A stretch of 64,000 nt of DNA from CAVSRC01 sp963750065 (GTDB lineage Bacteria; Pseudomonadota; Alphaproteobacteria; Rhizobiales; Kaistiaceae): NCBI GenBank assembly GCA_963750065.1, contig CAVVPK010000009.1, positions 61,824-125,823 of the forward strand. The letters run 5' to 3'. Numbering within the stretch: the stretch's first letter is position 1; each line of letters opens with the position of its first letter. Under the pieces are notes generated by a model. The model worked only from the letters and a program-made list of their open reading frames with translations. It was not told the origin of the DNA and ran no database searches. The position numbers were made by a program, and so were the translations under genes. This document shows, piece after piece, positions 9,137-18,099 of this stretch.

Positions 9137-10480
9137 CTACAGCGCCGCCAGGAACGCCTTGGCCGCCGCGCCATGGTCGTGGCGCAGCCTCGCCACGTCG
9201 ATGCCGACCGGCGCACCGTCTTCGACCGTCCATGTGCCGCCGATCATCACCCGGTCGGCGGCGTGTGCCCCGCACAGCACCAGGGCAGCGAGCGGGTCGC
9301 CGGCACCGGAAAAGCGCAACTCATCGAGCGTATAGAAGGCAAGGTCCGCCTGCTTGCCGGCCGCGATCGTGCCGATGTCGTCGCGGCCCAGGCACCGGGC
9401 AGAGCCTTCGGTCGCCCAGCGCAGCACGTCGAAGTGGGTGACCGCTGCCGCGTCATAGGTCAGCCGGCCGATCATCAGCGCATGGCGCACGCCTTCCATC
9501 AGGTTGGAGTTGTCGTTCGATGCCGAACCGTCGACGCCGAGCCCGACCGGGCTGCCGGCCGCCTCCAGTTCCTTGGTGCGGCACTGGCCGGAGGCCAGCA
9601 CCATGTTCGACGTCGGGCAGTGGCAGATGCCGACGCCATGGCGACCGAGATGCCTCACCTCGTCGTCGGTGAAATGGATGCCGTGGGCGAGCCACACCCG
9701 ATCGCTCAGCCAGCCGCACTCCTCCAGATAATCCACCGGCCGGCATTCGAAATGTTCCAGGCAGTATTCGTTCTCGTCACGCGTCTCGCCGAGATGGGTG
9801 TGCAGTCGGCAATTGTGACGCTCGGCCAGGTCGACGCTGTCGACCATCAGCCGCTTGGTCACCGTGAACGGCGCGCAGGGCGCCAGCGCCACCTGCAGCA
9901 TCGCCCCCTCGCTCGTGTCGTGATAGCGCGACAGCACCCGCTCGCAGTCGGCAAGGATCGTGTCCTCGTCCTGCACGACGCTGTCCGGCGGCAGCCCGCC
10001 GTCCTTTTCGGACAGGTTCATCGAACCGCGATTGAGCGTCATGCGGACGCCGACGCGCGTCGCTTCCTCCGCCTGGATGTCCATGGCGTCGTCGAGGCCG
10101 ACCGGGAAGAGATACTGGTGGTCGGACGAACAGGTGCAGCCCGACAGCATCAGCTCGGTCAGCGCCAGCCGCGTCGCCATGCGGAAGGCGTCCGGCTTCA
10201 CGTTCTTCGCCCAGATCGGATAGAGCGCCTTCAGCCAGGGAAACAGCTCCTTGTTGATGGCCGCCGGATGGGCGCGGGTCAGCGTCTGGAAGAAGTGGTG
10301 GTGCGTGTTGATGAGGCCGGGGATCACGACATGGCGGCTGGCGTCGTAGACCTGATCGACCGGCGCCAAAGGGGCGCTGCCCGTCGGCACCAGCTCGACG
10401 ATCCGCCTGCCCTCGACGACCAGCCCGCCACCGGCGCCGTCCGCCAGAACGGCCAGCGGGTTCTTGATCCACAGACGCAT
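9137..10480 (-). CDS. 8-oxoguanine deaminase-like amidohydrolase
   Basis: Metal-dependent amidohydrolase of the cytosine/guanine deaminase group, 447 residues, closest in pattern to bacterial 8-oxoguanine deaminase, which gives urate and ammonia. Zinc ligands are visible: the INTHHHF motif (His 60-62 region), a later HTHLGE, a third His in AHGIHF and the catalytic Asp in VDGSASND. The strings LTELMLSGCT and CHCPTSNM are typical. ATG 10480 follows the LysE stop by 8 bp. The neighbours LysE and RidA, and the divergent ABC transporter with its own deaminase, suggest purine or related heterocycle breakdown. Other substrates (guanine, isocytosine types) remain possible. Confidence 0.85.
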   Translation of the reverse strand: MRLWIKNPLAVLADGAGGGLVVEGRRIVELVPTGSAPLAPVDQVYDASRHVVIPGLINTHHHFFQTLTRAHPAAINKELFPWLKALYPIWAKNVKPDAFRMATRLALTELMLSGCTCSSDHQYLFPVGLDDAMDIQAEEATRVGVRMTLNRGSMNLSEKDGGLPPDSVVQDEDTILADCERVLSRYHDTSEGAMLQVALAPCAPFTVTKRLMVDSVDLAERHNCRLHTHLGETRDENEYCLEHFECRPVDYLEECGWLSDRVWLAHGIHFTDDEVRHLGRHGVGICHCPTSNMVLASGQCRTKELEAAGSPVGLGVDGSASNDNSNLMEGVRHALMIGRLTYDAAAVTHFDVLRWATEGSARCLGRDDIGTIAAGKQADLAFYTLDELRFSGAGDPLAALVLCGAHAADRVMIGGTWTVEDGAPVGIDVARLRHDHGAAAKAFLAAL

Positions 10481-10488
10481 GCCGCCCC

Positions 10489-11100
10489 TCAACTCTCCAT
10501 TGCCAGCTTGATACCGAACAGAACGAAGACCGCGCCGGCCACCCGCCCGATTGCCGTGCGCACCGGCAGGAACACCCGCGTCATCCATGTCGTCGAGGCG
10601 AACAGCGCCAGCGGCAGATACCAGCAACATGAGATCGCAAAGAGCGTCGCGAAGGCTTCCGCCGTCAGCAGAACATGATGGCCCGCCGGCAAGGCGACCG
10701 CGAGCAGGGAAGCGGCAACGGCCGCCGATTTGGGATTGGCAAGCGTCGTCGCCAGCCCGGTGCGGTAGGCAGAAAGCGAACCGCCGCCGCGCGGCGCCGC
10801 AAGCGCGGTTCCGGCCCGCCGGACCATCTGGATGCCGGCCCAGACGAGGTAGACGGCGCCGGCAATGCGAATCGCCGCGCCGGCGAAGGGCAGCACGGCG
10901 AACAACGCCTTCAGCCCGAGAAGCCCGGTGGCAATCCAGAAGACGGTGCCGGTGAGCGAGCCCAGCGCCGTCAGCACGGCCGCGCGGCGCCCGCGCATGG
11001 TGGCCGCATAGGTGATGACAAAGAAGTTCGGCCCCGGAAGGATGACCGCCAGCGCCCACACGGCGGCCAGCGGCGCCAGGACGGCGAACTCCCCGCCCAT
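10489..11100 (-). CDS. LysE family translocator (amino acid/metabolite exporter)
   Basis: Inner-membrane exporter of the LysE/RhtB superfamily with about six hydrophobic segments over 203 residues. The N-terminal family signature PGPNFF is near residue 23 and the LANPKS motif lies in the middle. ATG 11100 shares one base with the RidA stop (TGATG), so translation is probably coupled; a GTG one codon earlier is an alternative. Lying between RidA and the 8-oxoguanine deaminase, it may export an amino acid or nitrogen by-product of that pathway. Substrate unknown. Confidence 0.88.
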   Translation of the reverse strand: MGGEFAVLAPLAAVWALAVILPGPNFFVITYAATMRGRRAAVLTALGSLTGTVFWIATGLLGLKALFAVLPFAGAAIRIAGAVYLVWAGIQMVRRAGTALAAPRGGGSLSAYRTGLATTLANPKSAAVAASLLAVALPAGHHVLLTAEAFATLFAISCCWYLPLALFASTTWMTRVFLPVRTAIGRVAGAVFVLFGIKLAMES

Positions 11101-11489
11101 CACGCCGCGCCCACCGCCGTCGCCTCGACCTCGACCAGGAATTCCGGCCGCGTGAAGCCCGCGACGATGACCAGCGTCGAGGCCGGCGGCGGATCGCCGA
11201 TGAAGCGGTCGCGCACCGCCATGTAGTCCCGCATGTGCTCCCGCCGCGTGACGAAGGCGTTGAGCCGCACGATATCGCTCAGACCCAGCCCCGCCTCGGC
11301 CAGGATCGCGGCGATATTGCGGAAGCAGACCTCCGCCTGGCCCGTGACCGTGTCTGGCACCGAATCGTCGGGGCCGACCCCGATCTGTCCCGAGCAGAAG
11401 ACCATGGGTCCGGGCCTGGCAATTGCCAGGCCGTGGCTATAGCGCCCGAACGGCTCACGGATACCGGCAGGATTGAGCGGACGTGCCAT
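11100..11489 (-). CDS. RidA family protein (enamine/imine deaminase)
   Basis: 129-residue member of the YjgF/YER057c/UK114 family, whose founding members hydrolyse reactive enamine/imine intermediates to keto acids and ammonia. Visible marks are YSHGLA near the start, FCSGQIG, the FRNIAAILAEAG helix, and ASTLVIVAGFTRPEFLVEVEA, which lacks the usual RVAV before the final EIEA-like strand. The Arg that binds the substrate carboxylate in classical RidA (the R of PxRxxV) is not obvious, so this may belong to a pathway-specific subgroup. It is the first gene of the three-gene minus-strand unit with LysE and the deaminase. Confidence 0.85.
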   Translation of the reverse strand: MARPLNPAGIREPFGRYSHGLAIARPGPMVFCSGQIGVGPDDSVPDTVTGQAEVCFRNIAAILAEAGLGLSDIVRLNAFVTRREHMRDYMAVRDRFIGDPPPASTLVIVAGFTRPEFLVEVEATAVGAA

Positions 11490-11815
11490 CGAAACCTCTT
11501 AAAATCGGCCCTTGACGCTACGATTGCCGGGCGCCGCCTGACAAGGGCCGCGGAAGCGGAGGATAAAGTCAGACACTGCCGCTTTCTTGTGCAGATGGCT
11601 TGCCCTAGAGTGGCGCGCCCGTGGCACCGGGGCGCCGAAGGCCGCCGCTCCCGCGACGGCGCTTCATGCGACCGATGGCATACGTCTTGCGACTATGTGC
11701 ATTCGCGTCCACCGCGTGTCCGGCGGATTCGTGCGATTTGGACAGGACTGAAAGACCAAGGCAACGTGGCGTCTCTCGCGACCGGCCACGTCAACGGAAG
11801 GCGGAGAAGGGGATT
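11490..11815. other. Divergent intergenic region
   Basis: This 326-bp gap separates the RidA-LysE-deaminase unit (minus) from the ABC transporter operon (plus). No gene is supported: the frame upstream of the binding protein is open but has no signal-like sequence and no ribosome site. Both operons' promoters must lie here. I see no strong palindrome. Confidence 0.5.
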
Positions 11816-12826
11816 ATGAGCACTCTGAAGAACATGAGCCTCGGCCTGGCGGCAGGTGCCGCGTTGGCCGTGCTGGCCGGACCGGCACTGGCTCTCGACG
11901 CGGTCTCGTTCGGCACCAACTGGCTGGCCGAGGCCGAGCACGGCGGCTTCTATCAGTCGGTCGTCGACGGCACCTATGAGAAATACGGCCTCAAGGTCAC
12001 CATCGTGCAGGGCGGCCCGCAGGCGGCCAATCAGTCGCTGCTGCTCGGCGACAAGATCCAGTTCTACATGGGCGGCATGCTGAACGCCTACAACGCCATC
12101 GACCAGGGCGTTCCGGTGGAGGAAGTCGCAGCCATCTTCCAGAAGGACCCGCAGGTCCTCATCGCCCATCCCGATGCCGGCGTGGACAAGTTCGCCGACC
12201 TTGCCAAGCTGCCCACCATCTTCATGGGCAAGGAGGGCTACACCACCTATTTCCAGTGGATGAAGCAGGCCTACAAAGGCTTCCGCGACGACCAGTACAA
12301 GCCCTACACCTTCAATCCGCAGCCCTTCCTCGCCGACAAGATGTCGGCACAGCAGGGCTACCTGACCTCTGAGCCCTACGAGATCGCGAAGCAGGGCGGC
12401 TTCGAACCGAAGGTCTTCCTGCTTGCCGATGAGGGCTACGACCCCTACTCGACCACCATCGAGGCCAAGCAGGATTACGTCGCCAAGAACCCCGACATCG
12501 TGCAGCGCTTCGTCGATGCCTCGATCATCGGCTGGTACAATTATCTCTACGGCGACAACAAGGCCGCCAACGCGCTGATCAAGAAAGACAACCCGGAGAT
12601 GACCGACGAGCAGATCGCCTTCTCCATCGCCAAGATGAAGGAATACGGCATCGTCGATTCCGGCGACACGCTGACCGAGGGCATCGGCTGCATGACCGAC
12701 ACCCGCTGGAAGGAGTTCTACGACAAGATCGTCAAGGCCGGCGTCATCAAGGCCGACATTCCGATCGAGAAGGCCTACACGACCAAGTTCGTGTGCAAGA
12801 AAGTGGGCCTCGACCTGAAGAAGTAG
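11816..12826 (+). CDS. ABC transporter substrate-binding protein, NMT1/ThiY type
   Basis: Periplasmic binding protein, 336 residues, of the NMT1/THI5-like SsuA/TauA/ThiY group. ATG 11816 follows GGAGAAGGGG. A signal peptide ending at ALALDA is clear. The mature part opens with the group's typical NWLAEAEHGGFYQ and YEKYGLKVTIVQGG strings. Family members bind taurine, alkanesulfonates, nitrate, or thiamin pyrimidine precursors. Here the cytosine-deaminase-like gene in the same operon favours a pyrimidine-like ligand, but that is inference. First gene of the plus-strand operon; strong hairpins separate it from the ATPase gene. Confidence 0.92.
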   Translation: MSTLKNMSLGLAAGAALAVLAGPALALDAVSFGTNWLAEAEHGGFYQSVVDGTYEKYGLKVTIVQGGPQAANQSLLLGDKIQFYMGGMLNAYNAIDQGVPVEEVAAIFQKDPQVLIAHPDAGVDKFADLAKLPTIFMGKEGYTTYFQWMKQAYKGFRDDQYKPYTFNPQPFLADKMSAQQGYLTSEPYEIAKQGGFEPKVFLLADEGYDPYSTTIEAKQDYVAKNPDIVQRFVDASIIGWYNYLYGDNKAANALIKKDNPEMTDEQIAFSIAKMKEYGIVDSGDTLTEGIGCMTDTRWKEFYDKIVKAGVIKADIPIEKAYTTKFVCKKVGLDLKK

Positions 12827-12835
12827 GGAACGCGA

Positions 12836-12869
12836 GGTCCCGGTGGCGGCAGCCTGCCCGCCGGGGACC
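12836..12869 (+). other. Imperfect inverted repeat after the binding-protein gene
   Basis: GGTCCCGG (12836-12843) can pair with CCGGGGACC (12861-12869), with one bulged G, just after the stop of the binding-protein gene. Together with the next hairpin it may protect the upstream mRNA 3' end, so that binding protein is made in excess over the membrane parts. Confidence 0.5.
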
Positions 12870-12877
12870 GCAAGTGC

Positions 12878-12903
12878 GATGGCGGAGCCTCGGCTCCGCC
12901 ATC
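12878..12903 (+). terminator. Perfect 12-bp hairpin between binding protein and ATPase genes
   Basis: GATGGCGGAGCC (12878-12889) and its exact complement (12892-12903) are separated by two bases and followed by TTGATT. The T-run is short, so it is more likely an attenuating or mRNA-stabilising hairpin than a full terminator. The ATPase gene starts 67 bp later. Confidence 0.6.
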
Positions 12904-12969
12904 TTGATTGGACACCATGACGGCAGTTTGCCGTCGCCGCCGGCACCTGGCGTAAAACGGAGCGAACCC

Positions 12970-13800
12970 TTGAATACCAATGTCATGCCGAGCGATATGC
13001 AGCCTTCCGCACCGCGCCGCGGTAGCCGCCCCCTGGTGTCGCTGCGCGGCGTCTCCAAGATGTTTTCAAACGGCACCGTGGCGCTGCAGAACATGTCGCT
13101 GGACATCGGCCAGGGCGAGTTCGTCAGCCTGCTCGGCCCCTCCGGCTGCGGCAAGTCGACGGTGCTGAGGATCGTCGCCGGCCTCGGCGAGACCACCGCC
13201 GGCACCATCGACTGGCCGTCGGCCAATCATTACGACGCCGAAGGCCATCCGCAGAAGGAGATCGGCTTCGTCTTCCAGGAGCCGACCCTGATGCCGTGGG
13301 GCACGGTGTTCGCCAATGTCTATCTGCCGCTGCGCCTGCAGGGCATCTCCAAGGCGGCCGCCCACGACCGCGTCATGGAGGCGCTCTCCATGGTCGGCCT
13401 CGACAAGTTTGCCAACTCCTATCCGCGCGAATTGTCGGGCGGCATGAAGATGCGCGTTTCCATCGCCCGTGCGCTGATCACCAAGCCGAAGCTGCTGCTC
13501 ATGGACGAGCCCTTCGCCGCGCTCGACGAGATCACCCGCTTCAAGCTCAACAACGATCTCCTCCACCTGTGGCAGACGTTCGGCTGGACGGTGATCTTCG
13601 TCACCCACTCGGTGTTCGAATCGGTCTACCTCTCCAGCCGCATCGTCGTCATGGCGGCGCGGCCGGGGCGCGTGGTGCAGGACATGGCCATCGACGCGCC
13701 CTATCCGCGCGAAGAGGAGTTCCGCACCTCGTCCGTCTACAACGATTATTGCCGGCGCACCTCGGAAGCCCTCCACGGCGCAATCGAAGCAACCCACTGA
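12970..13800 (+). CDS. ABC transporter ATP-binding protein, NitT/TauT type
   Basis: Cytoplasmic ATPase of the SsuB/TauB/ThiZ family, 276 residues. Walker A is GPSGCGKST (about 56-64), the Q-loop FQEPTLMPW, the signature LSGGMKMR, Walker B LLLMDEPFAALD, and the H-loop THS. I choose TTG 12970 because GGAG lies seven bases before it; the in-frame ATG at 12985 has no ribosome site. It drives uptake with the permease that starts six bases after its stop and the binding protein upstream. Confidence 0.93.
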   Translation: MNTNVMPSDMQPSAPRRGSRPLVSLRGVSKMFSNGTVALQNMSLDIGQGEFVSLLGPSGCGKSTVLRIVAGLGETTAGTIDWPSANHYDAEGHPQKEIGFVFQEPTLMPWGTVFANVYLPLRLQGISKAAAHDRVMEALSMVGLDKFANSYPRELSGGMKMRVSIARALITKPKLLLMDEPFAALDEITRFKLNNDLLHLWQTFGWTVIFVTHSVFESVYLSSRIVVMAARPGRVVQDMAIDAPYPREEEFRTSSVYNDYCRRTSEALHGAIEATH

Positions 13801-13805
13801 CCGCG

Positions 13806-14684
13806 ATGACCACACTGGAAGCCGAAAAGCCCAATCTTGCCGCCGCGCCCCTTTACCAGGGCGAGGACGAAGCGCCACGGCCACCGCCGGCCATGAACTT
13901 CGGCGAGCGCGTGGCGCGCATCGCCGTACCGGTGGGTATGCTCGTCCTGCTCATCGTCGTCTGGCAGGTCTATTGCGACCTCGCCCATGTGCCGCACTAC
14001 ATCCTGCCGAGCCCGCTGCGCATCGCCCAGGCCTTCGGCACCGACTATCCGATTCTGCTGCCGGCCCTGCTGGTCACGCTCAAGATCACCTTCTCGGCGC
14101 TCGCCATTGCGCTGGTCGGCGGCGTGGCGCTGGCCATCCTCATGGCCCAGTCGAAATGGATCGAGTTGGCGCTCTATCCTTACGCCGTCATCCTGCAGGT
14201 GACGCCGATCGTCGCCATCGCGCCGCTGATCCTCATCTACACGCCCAATACCCAGACGGCGCTCCTCATCTGCGCCTGGCTCGTCGCCTTCTTCCCGGTG
14301 CTCTCCAACACCACCCAGGGCCTGCGTTCCACCGATCACAACCTGCTCAACCTGTTCGAGCTCTATGGCGCCGGCCGCTGGCAGACGCTCATGCTGCTCA
14401 AGCTGCCCAACGCGCTGCCCTATTTCCTCGCCGGCCTGAGGATCGCCGGCGGCCTCGCGCTGATTGCCGCGGTCGTCGCCGAATTCGCCGCCGGTTCCGC
14501 CGGTGCCGGCTCCGGCCTCGCCTTCCGGCTGCTCGAATCGCAGTTCCGGCTGAACATTCCACGCCTCTTCGCGGCGCTGTTGCTGCTCTCCTTCACCGGC
14601 GTTCTGATCTTCTTCGCCACCAGCCTGATCTCCCATCTGGCCCTCAGGCGCTGGCACGAAAGCGCCGTGCGCCGCGAGAACTGA
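13806..14684 (+). CDS. ABC transporter permease, NitT/TauT type
   Basis: Inner-membrane permease of the SsuC/TauC/ThiX family, 292 residues, with about six hydrophobic segments after a soluble N-terminus of about 40 residues. The EAA-loop region ELYGAGRWQTLMLLKLPNALP, which contacts the ATPase, is clear, followed by AGLRIAGGLALIAAVVAEF. The start ATG 13806 lies six bases after the ATPase stop. Same importer as the two preceding genes. Confidence 0.93.
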   Translation: MTTLEAEKPNLAAAPLYQGEDEAPRPPPAMNFGERVARIAVPVGMLVLLIVVWQVYCDLAHVPHYILPSPLRIAQAFGTDYPILLPALLVTLKITFSALAIALVGGVALAILMAQSKWIELALYPYAVILQVTPIVAIAPLILIYTPNTQTALLICAWLVAFFPVLSNTTQGLRSTDHNLLNLFELYGAGRWQTLMLLKLPNALPYFLAGLRIAGGLALIAAVVAEFAAGSAGAGSGLAFRLLESQFRLNIPRLFAALLLLSFTGVLIFFATSLISHLALRRWHESAVRREN

Positions 14685-14704
14685 GCCTGCGTAAGGGGGG
14701 CAAC

Positions 14705-16021
14705 ATGGCGAAGGGCTTTGCGAAGGTTCCCCGGGAGACGCGCTACGTCCTTGCCAATGCGACGTTGCCGGCCGTGCTCACCGACGGCTTCGCCGCCTCA
14801 GCCGACGAGGATGGGCTGATCGGTGCCGACATCACGGTCAGGAACGGCGCCATCGAGCGCATCGATCCGCCCGGCCGCCGCACCACGCTGCCGAGATTCG
14901 ACCTCGACCGCGGCATGGTCTGGCCGTGCTTCGTCGACATGCACACCCATATCGACAAGGGCCACATCTGGCCGCGCCGCCGCAACCCCGACGGCACCTT
15001 CGCCGGCGCGCTGGAGGCCGTGCGCGCCGATCGCGAGATGCACTGGCGCCCGCACGACGTCGAGCGGCGCATGGATTTCGCCCTGCGTGCCGCCTACGCC
15101 CACGGCACGGCATTGCTTCGCACCCACCTCGATTCCGCGGCGCCGCAGCACACCATCACCTGGCCGGTGTTTGCCGAGATGCGCGAACGCTGGGCCGGTC
15201 GCATCGACCTGCAGGCGGTGTCCATTCTGGGCGTCGAGGCCTTTCTCGATTCGGCCTATGCCGATGAGATGGTTCGGACGATCGCCCACTATCGCGGCGT
15301 ACTTGGCGCGGTCACCTACATGATCCCCGACCTCGACCGCGCGCTGGAATCGATGATGCACAGGGCGGCGGACAACGGCCTCGATCTCGATTTCCACGTC
15401 GACGAGACCAGCGACCCCACGGCGCGCTCGCTGCGCATCATCGCCGATACGGCGCTGAAGACCGGCTTTCCTGGCAAGATCGTCTGCGGCCATTGCTGCT
15501 CGCTCGCCGTCCAGCCCGATGCCGAGGCGAGCGCGACGCTGGACCGCGTCGCCGAGGCCGGCATCGCCGTCGTCTCGCTGCCCATGTGCAACATGTACCT
15601 GCAGGACCGCGTTCCTGGCCGCACGCCGCGCTGGCGTGGCATCACCCTGCTGCACGAGTTCACGACACGTGGCGTTCCGGTGGCCGTCGCCTCCGACAAC
15701 ACCCGCGACCCCTTCTATGCCTATGGCGACCTCGACATGGTCGAGGTCTTCCGCGAGGCGGTGCGCATCGCCCATTTCGACCACCCCTTCGGCAACTGGC
15801 CGGCCGCCGTCGCCCGCCGCGCCGCTGAAATCATTGGCCGGCCGGATCGCGGCGTCATCGCCGCTGGCCTCCCCGCCGATCTGGTGCTCTTTTCCGCCCG
15901 CAGCTTCACCGAACTCCTCGCCCGCCCGCAGGCCGACCGCACGGTGCTGCGTGCCGGCAAGCCCATCGACCGCACGCTTCCCGACTACCGGGAGCTCGAC
16001 GACATCATGGTGACCGCATGA
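14705..16021 (+). CDS. Cytosine deaminase-like amidohydrolase
   Basis: Metal-dependent amidohydrolase of the CodA-like branch, 438 residues. The metal site is DMHTHIDKGH (His 80 and 82), then HVDE, GHCCSLAVQ and SDNTRDPFYAYGDLDM, with the Asp of SDN as catalytic ligand. CodA deaminates cytosine to uracil. This protein sits in an ABC transporter operon, has a different N-terminus and is only clearly related at the family level, so a substituted pyrimidine or another cyclic amidine is equally possible. It begins after a GGGGGG-rich ribosome site and overlaps the next start (ATGA at 16018). Confidence 0.85.
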   Translation: MAKGFAKVPRETRYVLANATLPAVLTDGFAASADEDGLIGADITVRNGAIERIDPPGRRTTLPRFDLDRGMVWPCFVDMHTHIDKGHIWPRRRNPDGTFAGALEAVRADREMHWRPHDVERRMDFALRAAYAHGTALLRTHLDSAAPQHTITWPVFAEMRERWAGRIDLQAVSILGVEAFLDSAYADEMVRTIAHYRGVLGAVTYMIPDLDRALESMMHRAADNGLDLDFHVDETSDPTARSLRIIADTALKTGFPGKIVCGHCCSLAVQPDAEASATLDRVAEAGIAVVSLPMCNMYLQDRVPGRTPRWRGITLLHEFTTRGVPVAVASDNTRDPFYAYGDLDMVEVFREAVRIAHFDHPFGNWPAAVARRAAEIIGRPDRGVIAAGLPADLVLFSARSFTELLARPQADRTVLRAGKPIDRTLPDYRELDDIMVTA

Positions 16022-17436
16022 GTGCCTACGACATCGACACGCTGAGACAAGAACTCGACGGCATCAAGGTCGAGGACCATCCGGCCATCGTCAAGCAGAA
16101 GAGCCGCGACTTCTACTGGTACTCGCCGGTGCTCAAGCGTCAGCTCGACCATGTCACCGGCGACGTCATCGTCTCGCCGAAGAGCGAGGCCGAAGTCGTG
16201 CGCGTGCTTCAGGCCTGCTTCGCGCTCGGCATTCCGGTCACCCCGCGCGGCACCGGCACCGGCAATTACGGTCAGGCCATGCCGCTGTCCGGCGGTGTCG
16301 TCTTGAGCCTCGCGGACATGAACGCGGTCAAGGCGATCACGCCCGGCCGCGTCGTCACCGAGCCCGGCGCCATCATCGCCCAGGTCGACAGACAGACCCG
16401 CGCCGACAGCCGCCAGGAACTGCGCATGCACCCCTCGACCGCGGGCACGGCGACGCTCGCCGGGTTCATCGCCGGCGGCTCGGGCGGCGTCGGCTCGATC
16501 AACTGGGGCGGCCTGCGCAACATCGGCAACGTTCTCGGCGCCCGCATCGTCACCATGGAGGCCGCGCCGCGCATTCTCGACCTCGACGACTGGGACCTGC
16601 TCAAGGTGATGCACGCCTACGGCACCAACGGCATCATCACCGAAGTGGCGGTGCCGCTCGACGCCGCCTACGACTGGATCGACGTCATCGTCGGCTATGA
16701 AAGCTACATGGACGCGGTCCGTTTTGCCGACCTGCTCGGCAACGAGGACGGGCTCTTGTTCAAGGAGATCGCCGTCGTCGCGGCGCCCGCGCCGCACGAT
16801 TATTTCCTGCGCCACCAGAAGTTCTTCCGCCGCGAGCACTCCGTCGTGCTGCTCATGGTCGCGCCGCAGGCGCTCTCGCCCTTCCTGGCCTTGGCCAGGC
16901 GCGAGAAGGCCGAGATCCTCTTCCGTGCCGACACGGCCAGTCCGGAAGAGAAGAAGGGCCTGCCGCCGAACTATGAGCTGGCCTGGAACCACACCACGCT
17001 CAGGGCGCTGCGCGTCGACCCGACCATCACCTATCTGCAGACCCAGCACCGCTTCCCCGACCACCTGAAGACCATCGAGACCATGACCAGGCTCATCGGC
17101 GACGAGATGCCGGGCCATCTCGAATTCATCCGCTTCGACGGCAAAGTCACCGCCGCCGGCCTGCCCATGGTGCGCTATGTGAGCGACGAGCGCCTGGAGG
17201 AACTGGTCAAGCTGCACGAGGACAACGGCGTCAACATCTTCAACCCGCACCGCTACACGCTCGAGGAAGGCGGCATGAAGAAGACCGACGCGGTCCAACT
17301 CGCCTTCAAGAAGGAGGCCGATCCCAGGGGCCTGCTCAATCCCGGCAAGATGATCGCCTGGGAGAACCCGGACTTCGACCTCAACTCCGATCAGGTCTAT
17401 CTCTTCCCCGGCCTCCAGCAGGCCGCGGCGGAGTGA
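16018..17436 (+). CDS. FAD-binding oxidase, GlcD-like
   Basis: FAD-linked oxidoreductase (PCMH-type FAD domain, then a GlcD-like C-terminal domain), 472 residues. FAD-binding strings are RGTGTGNYGQAMPLSGG and HPSTAGTATLAGFIAGGSGG. It is a paralogue of the gene at 3900-5289. The first base pairs overlap the amidohydrolase stop (ATGA), so the two are probably coupled. Expected to oxidise a product of the deaminase or the imported compound and pass electrons to a quinone or cytochrome, by family analogy. No signal peptide, no iron-sulfur cysteine motif. Precise reaction unknown. Confidence 0.88.
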   Translation: MSAYDIDTLRQELDGIKVEDHPAIVKQKSRDFYWYSPVLKRQLDHVTGDVIVSPKSEAEVVRVLQACFALGIPVTPRGTGTGNYGQAMPLSGGVVLSLADMNAVKAITPGRVVTEPGAIIAQVDRQTRADSRQELRMHPSTAGTATLAGFIAGGSGGVGSINWGGLRNIGNVLGARIVTMEAAPRILDLDDWDLLKVMHAYGTNGIITEVAVPLDAAYDWIDVIVGYESYMDAVRFADLLGNEDGLLFKEIAVVAAPAPHDYFLRHQKFFRREHSVVLLMVAPQALSPFLALARREKAEILFRADTASPEEKKGLPPNYELAWNHTTLRALRVDPTITYLQTQHRFPDHLKTIETMTRLIGDEMPGHLEFIRFDGKVTAAGLPMVRYVSDERLEELVKLHEDNGVNIFNPHRYTLEEGGMKKTDAVQLAFKKEADPRGLLNPGKMIAWENPDFDLNSDQVYLFPGLQQAAAE

Positions 17437-17443
17437 GGCGCCG

Positions 17444-18025
17444 ATGCGCACGCTTGTCCTCTTCGCCCATCCGGTCGAAACCAGCTTTGCGGCGGCGGCC
17501 CACCGCACCATCCTCGATAATCTCAGGACCGCCGGCCACGATGTCGACGATTGCGACCTCTATGCCGAAGGCTTCAATCCGGTGCTGTCGCGCGAGGAGC
17601 GGCTGAACTACCACAACGTCGAAATCTGCACCGCACCGGTTCAGGCCTATGTCGACCGCCTGCGCGCGGCCGAAGCCCTGGTGCTCAACTTCCCCGTCTG
17701 GAACTACGGTTATCCGGCGATCCTCAAGGGCTTCTTCGACCGGTGCTTCCTGCCCGGCGTCTCCTTCAAGCTCGCCGACGGGCGCACTTGGCCGAACCTC
17801 TCCAACATCCGCAGGCTCGCCGCCGTTGTCACCTATGGCGGCGACCGCTGGCGTACCATGCTGATGGGAGATCCGCCGAAGAAGGTGGTCAAGCGCGCCG
17901 TGCGCGCCGTCTGCCACCCGCTCACCAAGACCCGCTACATCGCGCTCCACGACATGAACCGCAACAGCGAGGCGGTCTGCACCGCCTTCCTGGAAAGGGT
18001 GGCGCGCGAGATGCGGACGTTTTGA
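17444..18025 (+). CDS. NAD(P)H-dependent oxidoreductase, flavodoxin-2 fold
   Basis: 193-residue protein of the NQO1/MdaB/KefF-like flavodoxin fold. LVLFAHPVETSF is the N-terminal FMN/FAD phosphate-binding loop; FPVWNYGYPAILKGFFDRCF is the flavin-ring segment with the typical P-x-W. Such enzymes reduce quinones or azo and nitro groups with NAD(P)H. It starts seven bases after the FAD oxidase stop, so it is part of the operon and may recycle an electron carrier for it. Confidence 0.9.
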   Translation: MRTLVLFAHPVETSFAAAAHRTILDNLRTAGHDVDDCDLYAEGFNPVLSREERLNYHNVEICTAPVQAYVDRLRAAEALVLNFPVWNYGYPAILKGFFDRCFLPGVSFKLADGRTWPNLSNIRRLAAVVTYGGDRWRTMLMGDPPKKVVKRAVRAVCHPLTKTRYIALHDMNRNSEAVCTAFLERVAREMRTF

Positions 18026-18099
18026 ACCCTTGACAGACGTTGCGGCAATTCCGCAGCCGTCATACAGAGTTCATGTTCATTGTTTAGGTCGCTAACTTC

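Noticed and set aside
9137..11059. One long protein covering the 8-oxoguanine deaminase and part of LysE
   Set aside because: The extra N-terminus is a read-through of the LysE gene in another frame; the deaminase family start and spacing fit ATG 10480.
14705..16021. Firm codA assignment
   Set aside because: The N-terminus and metal-site wording differ from E. coli CodA; only the family, not cytosine as substrate, is supported.
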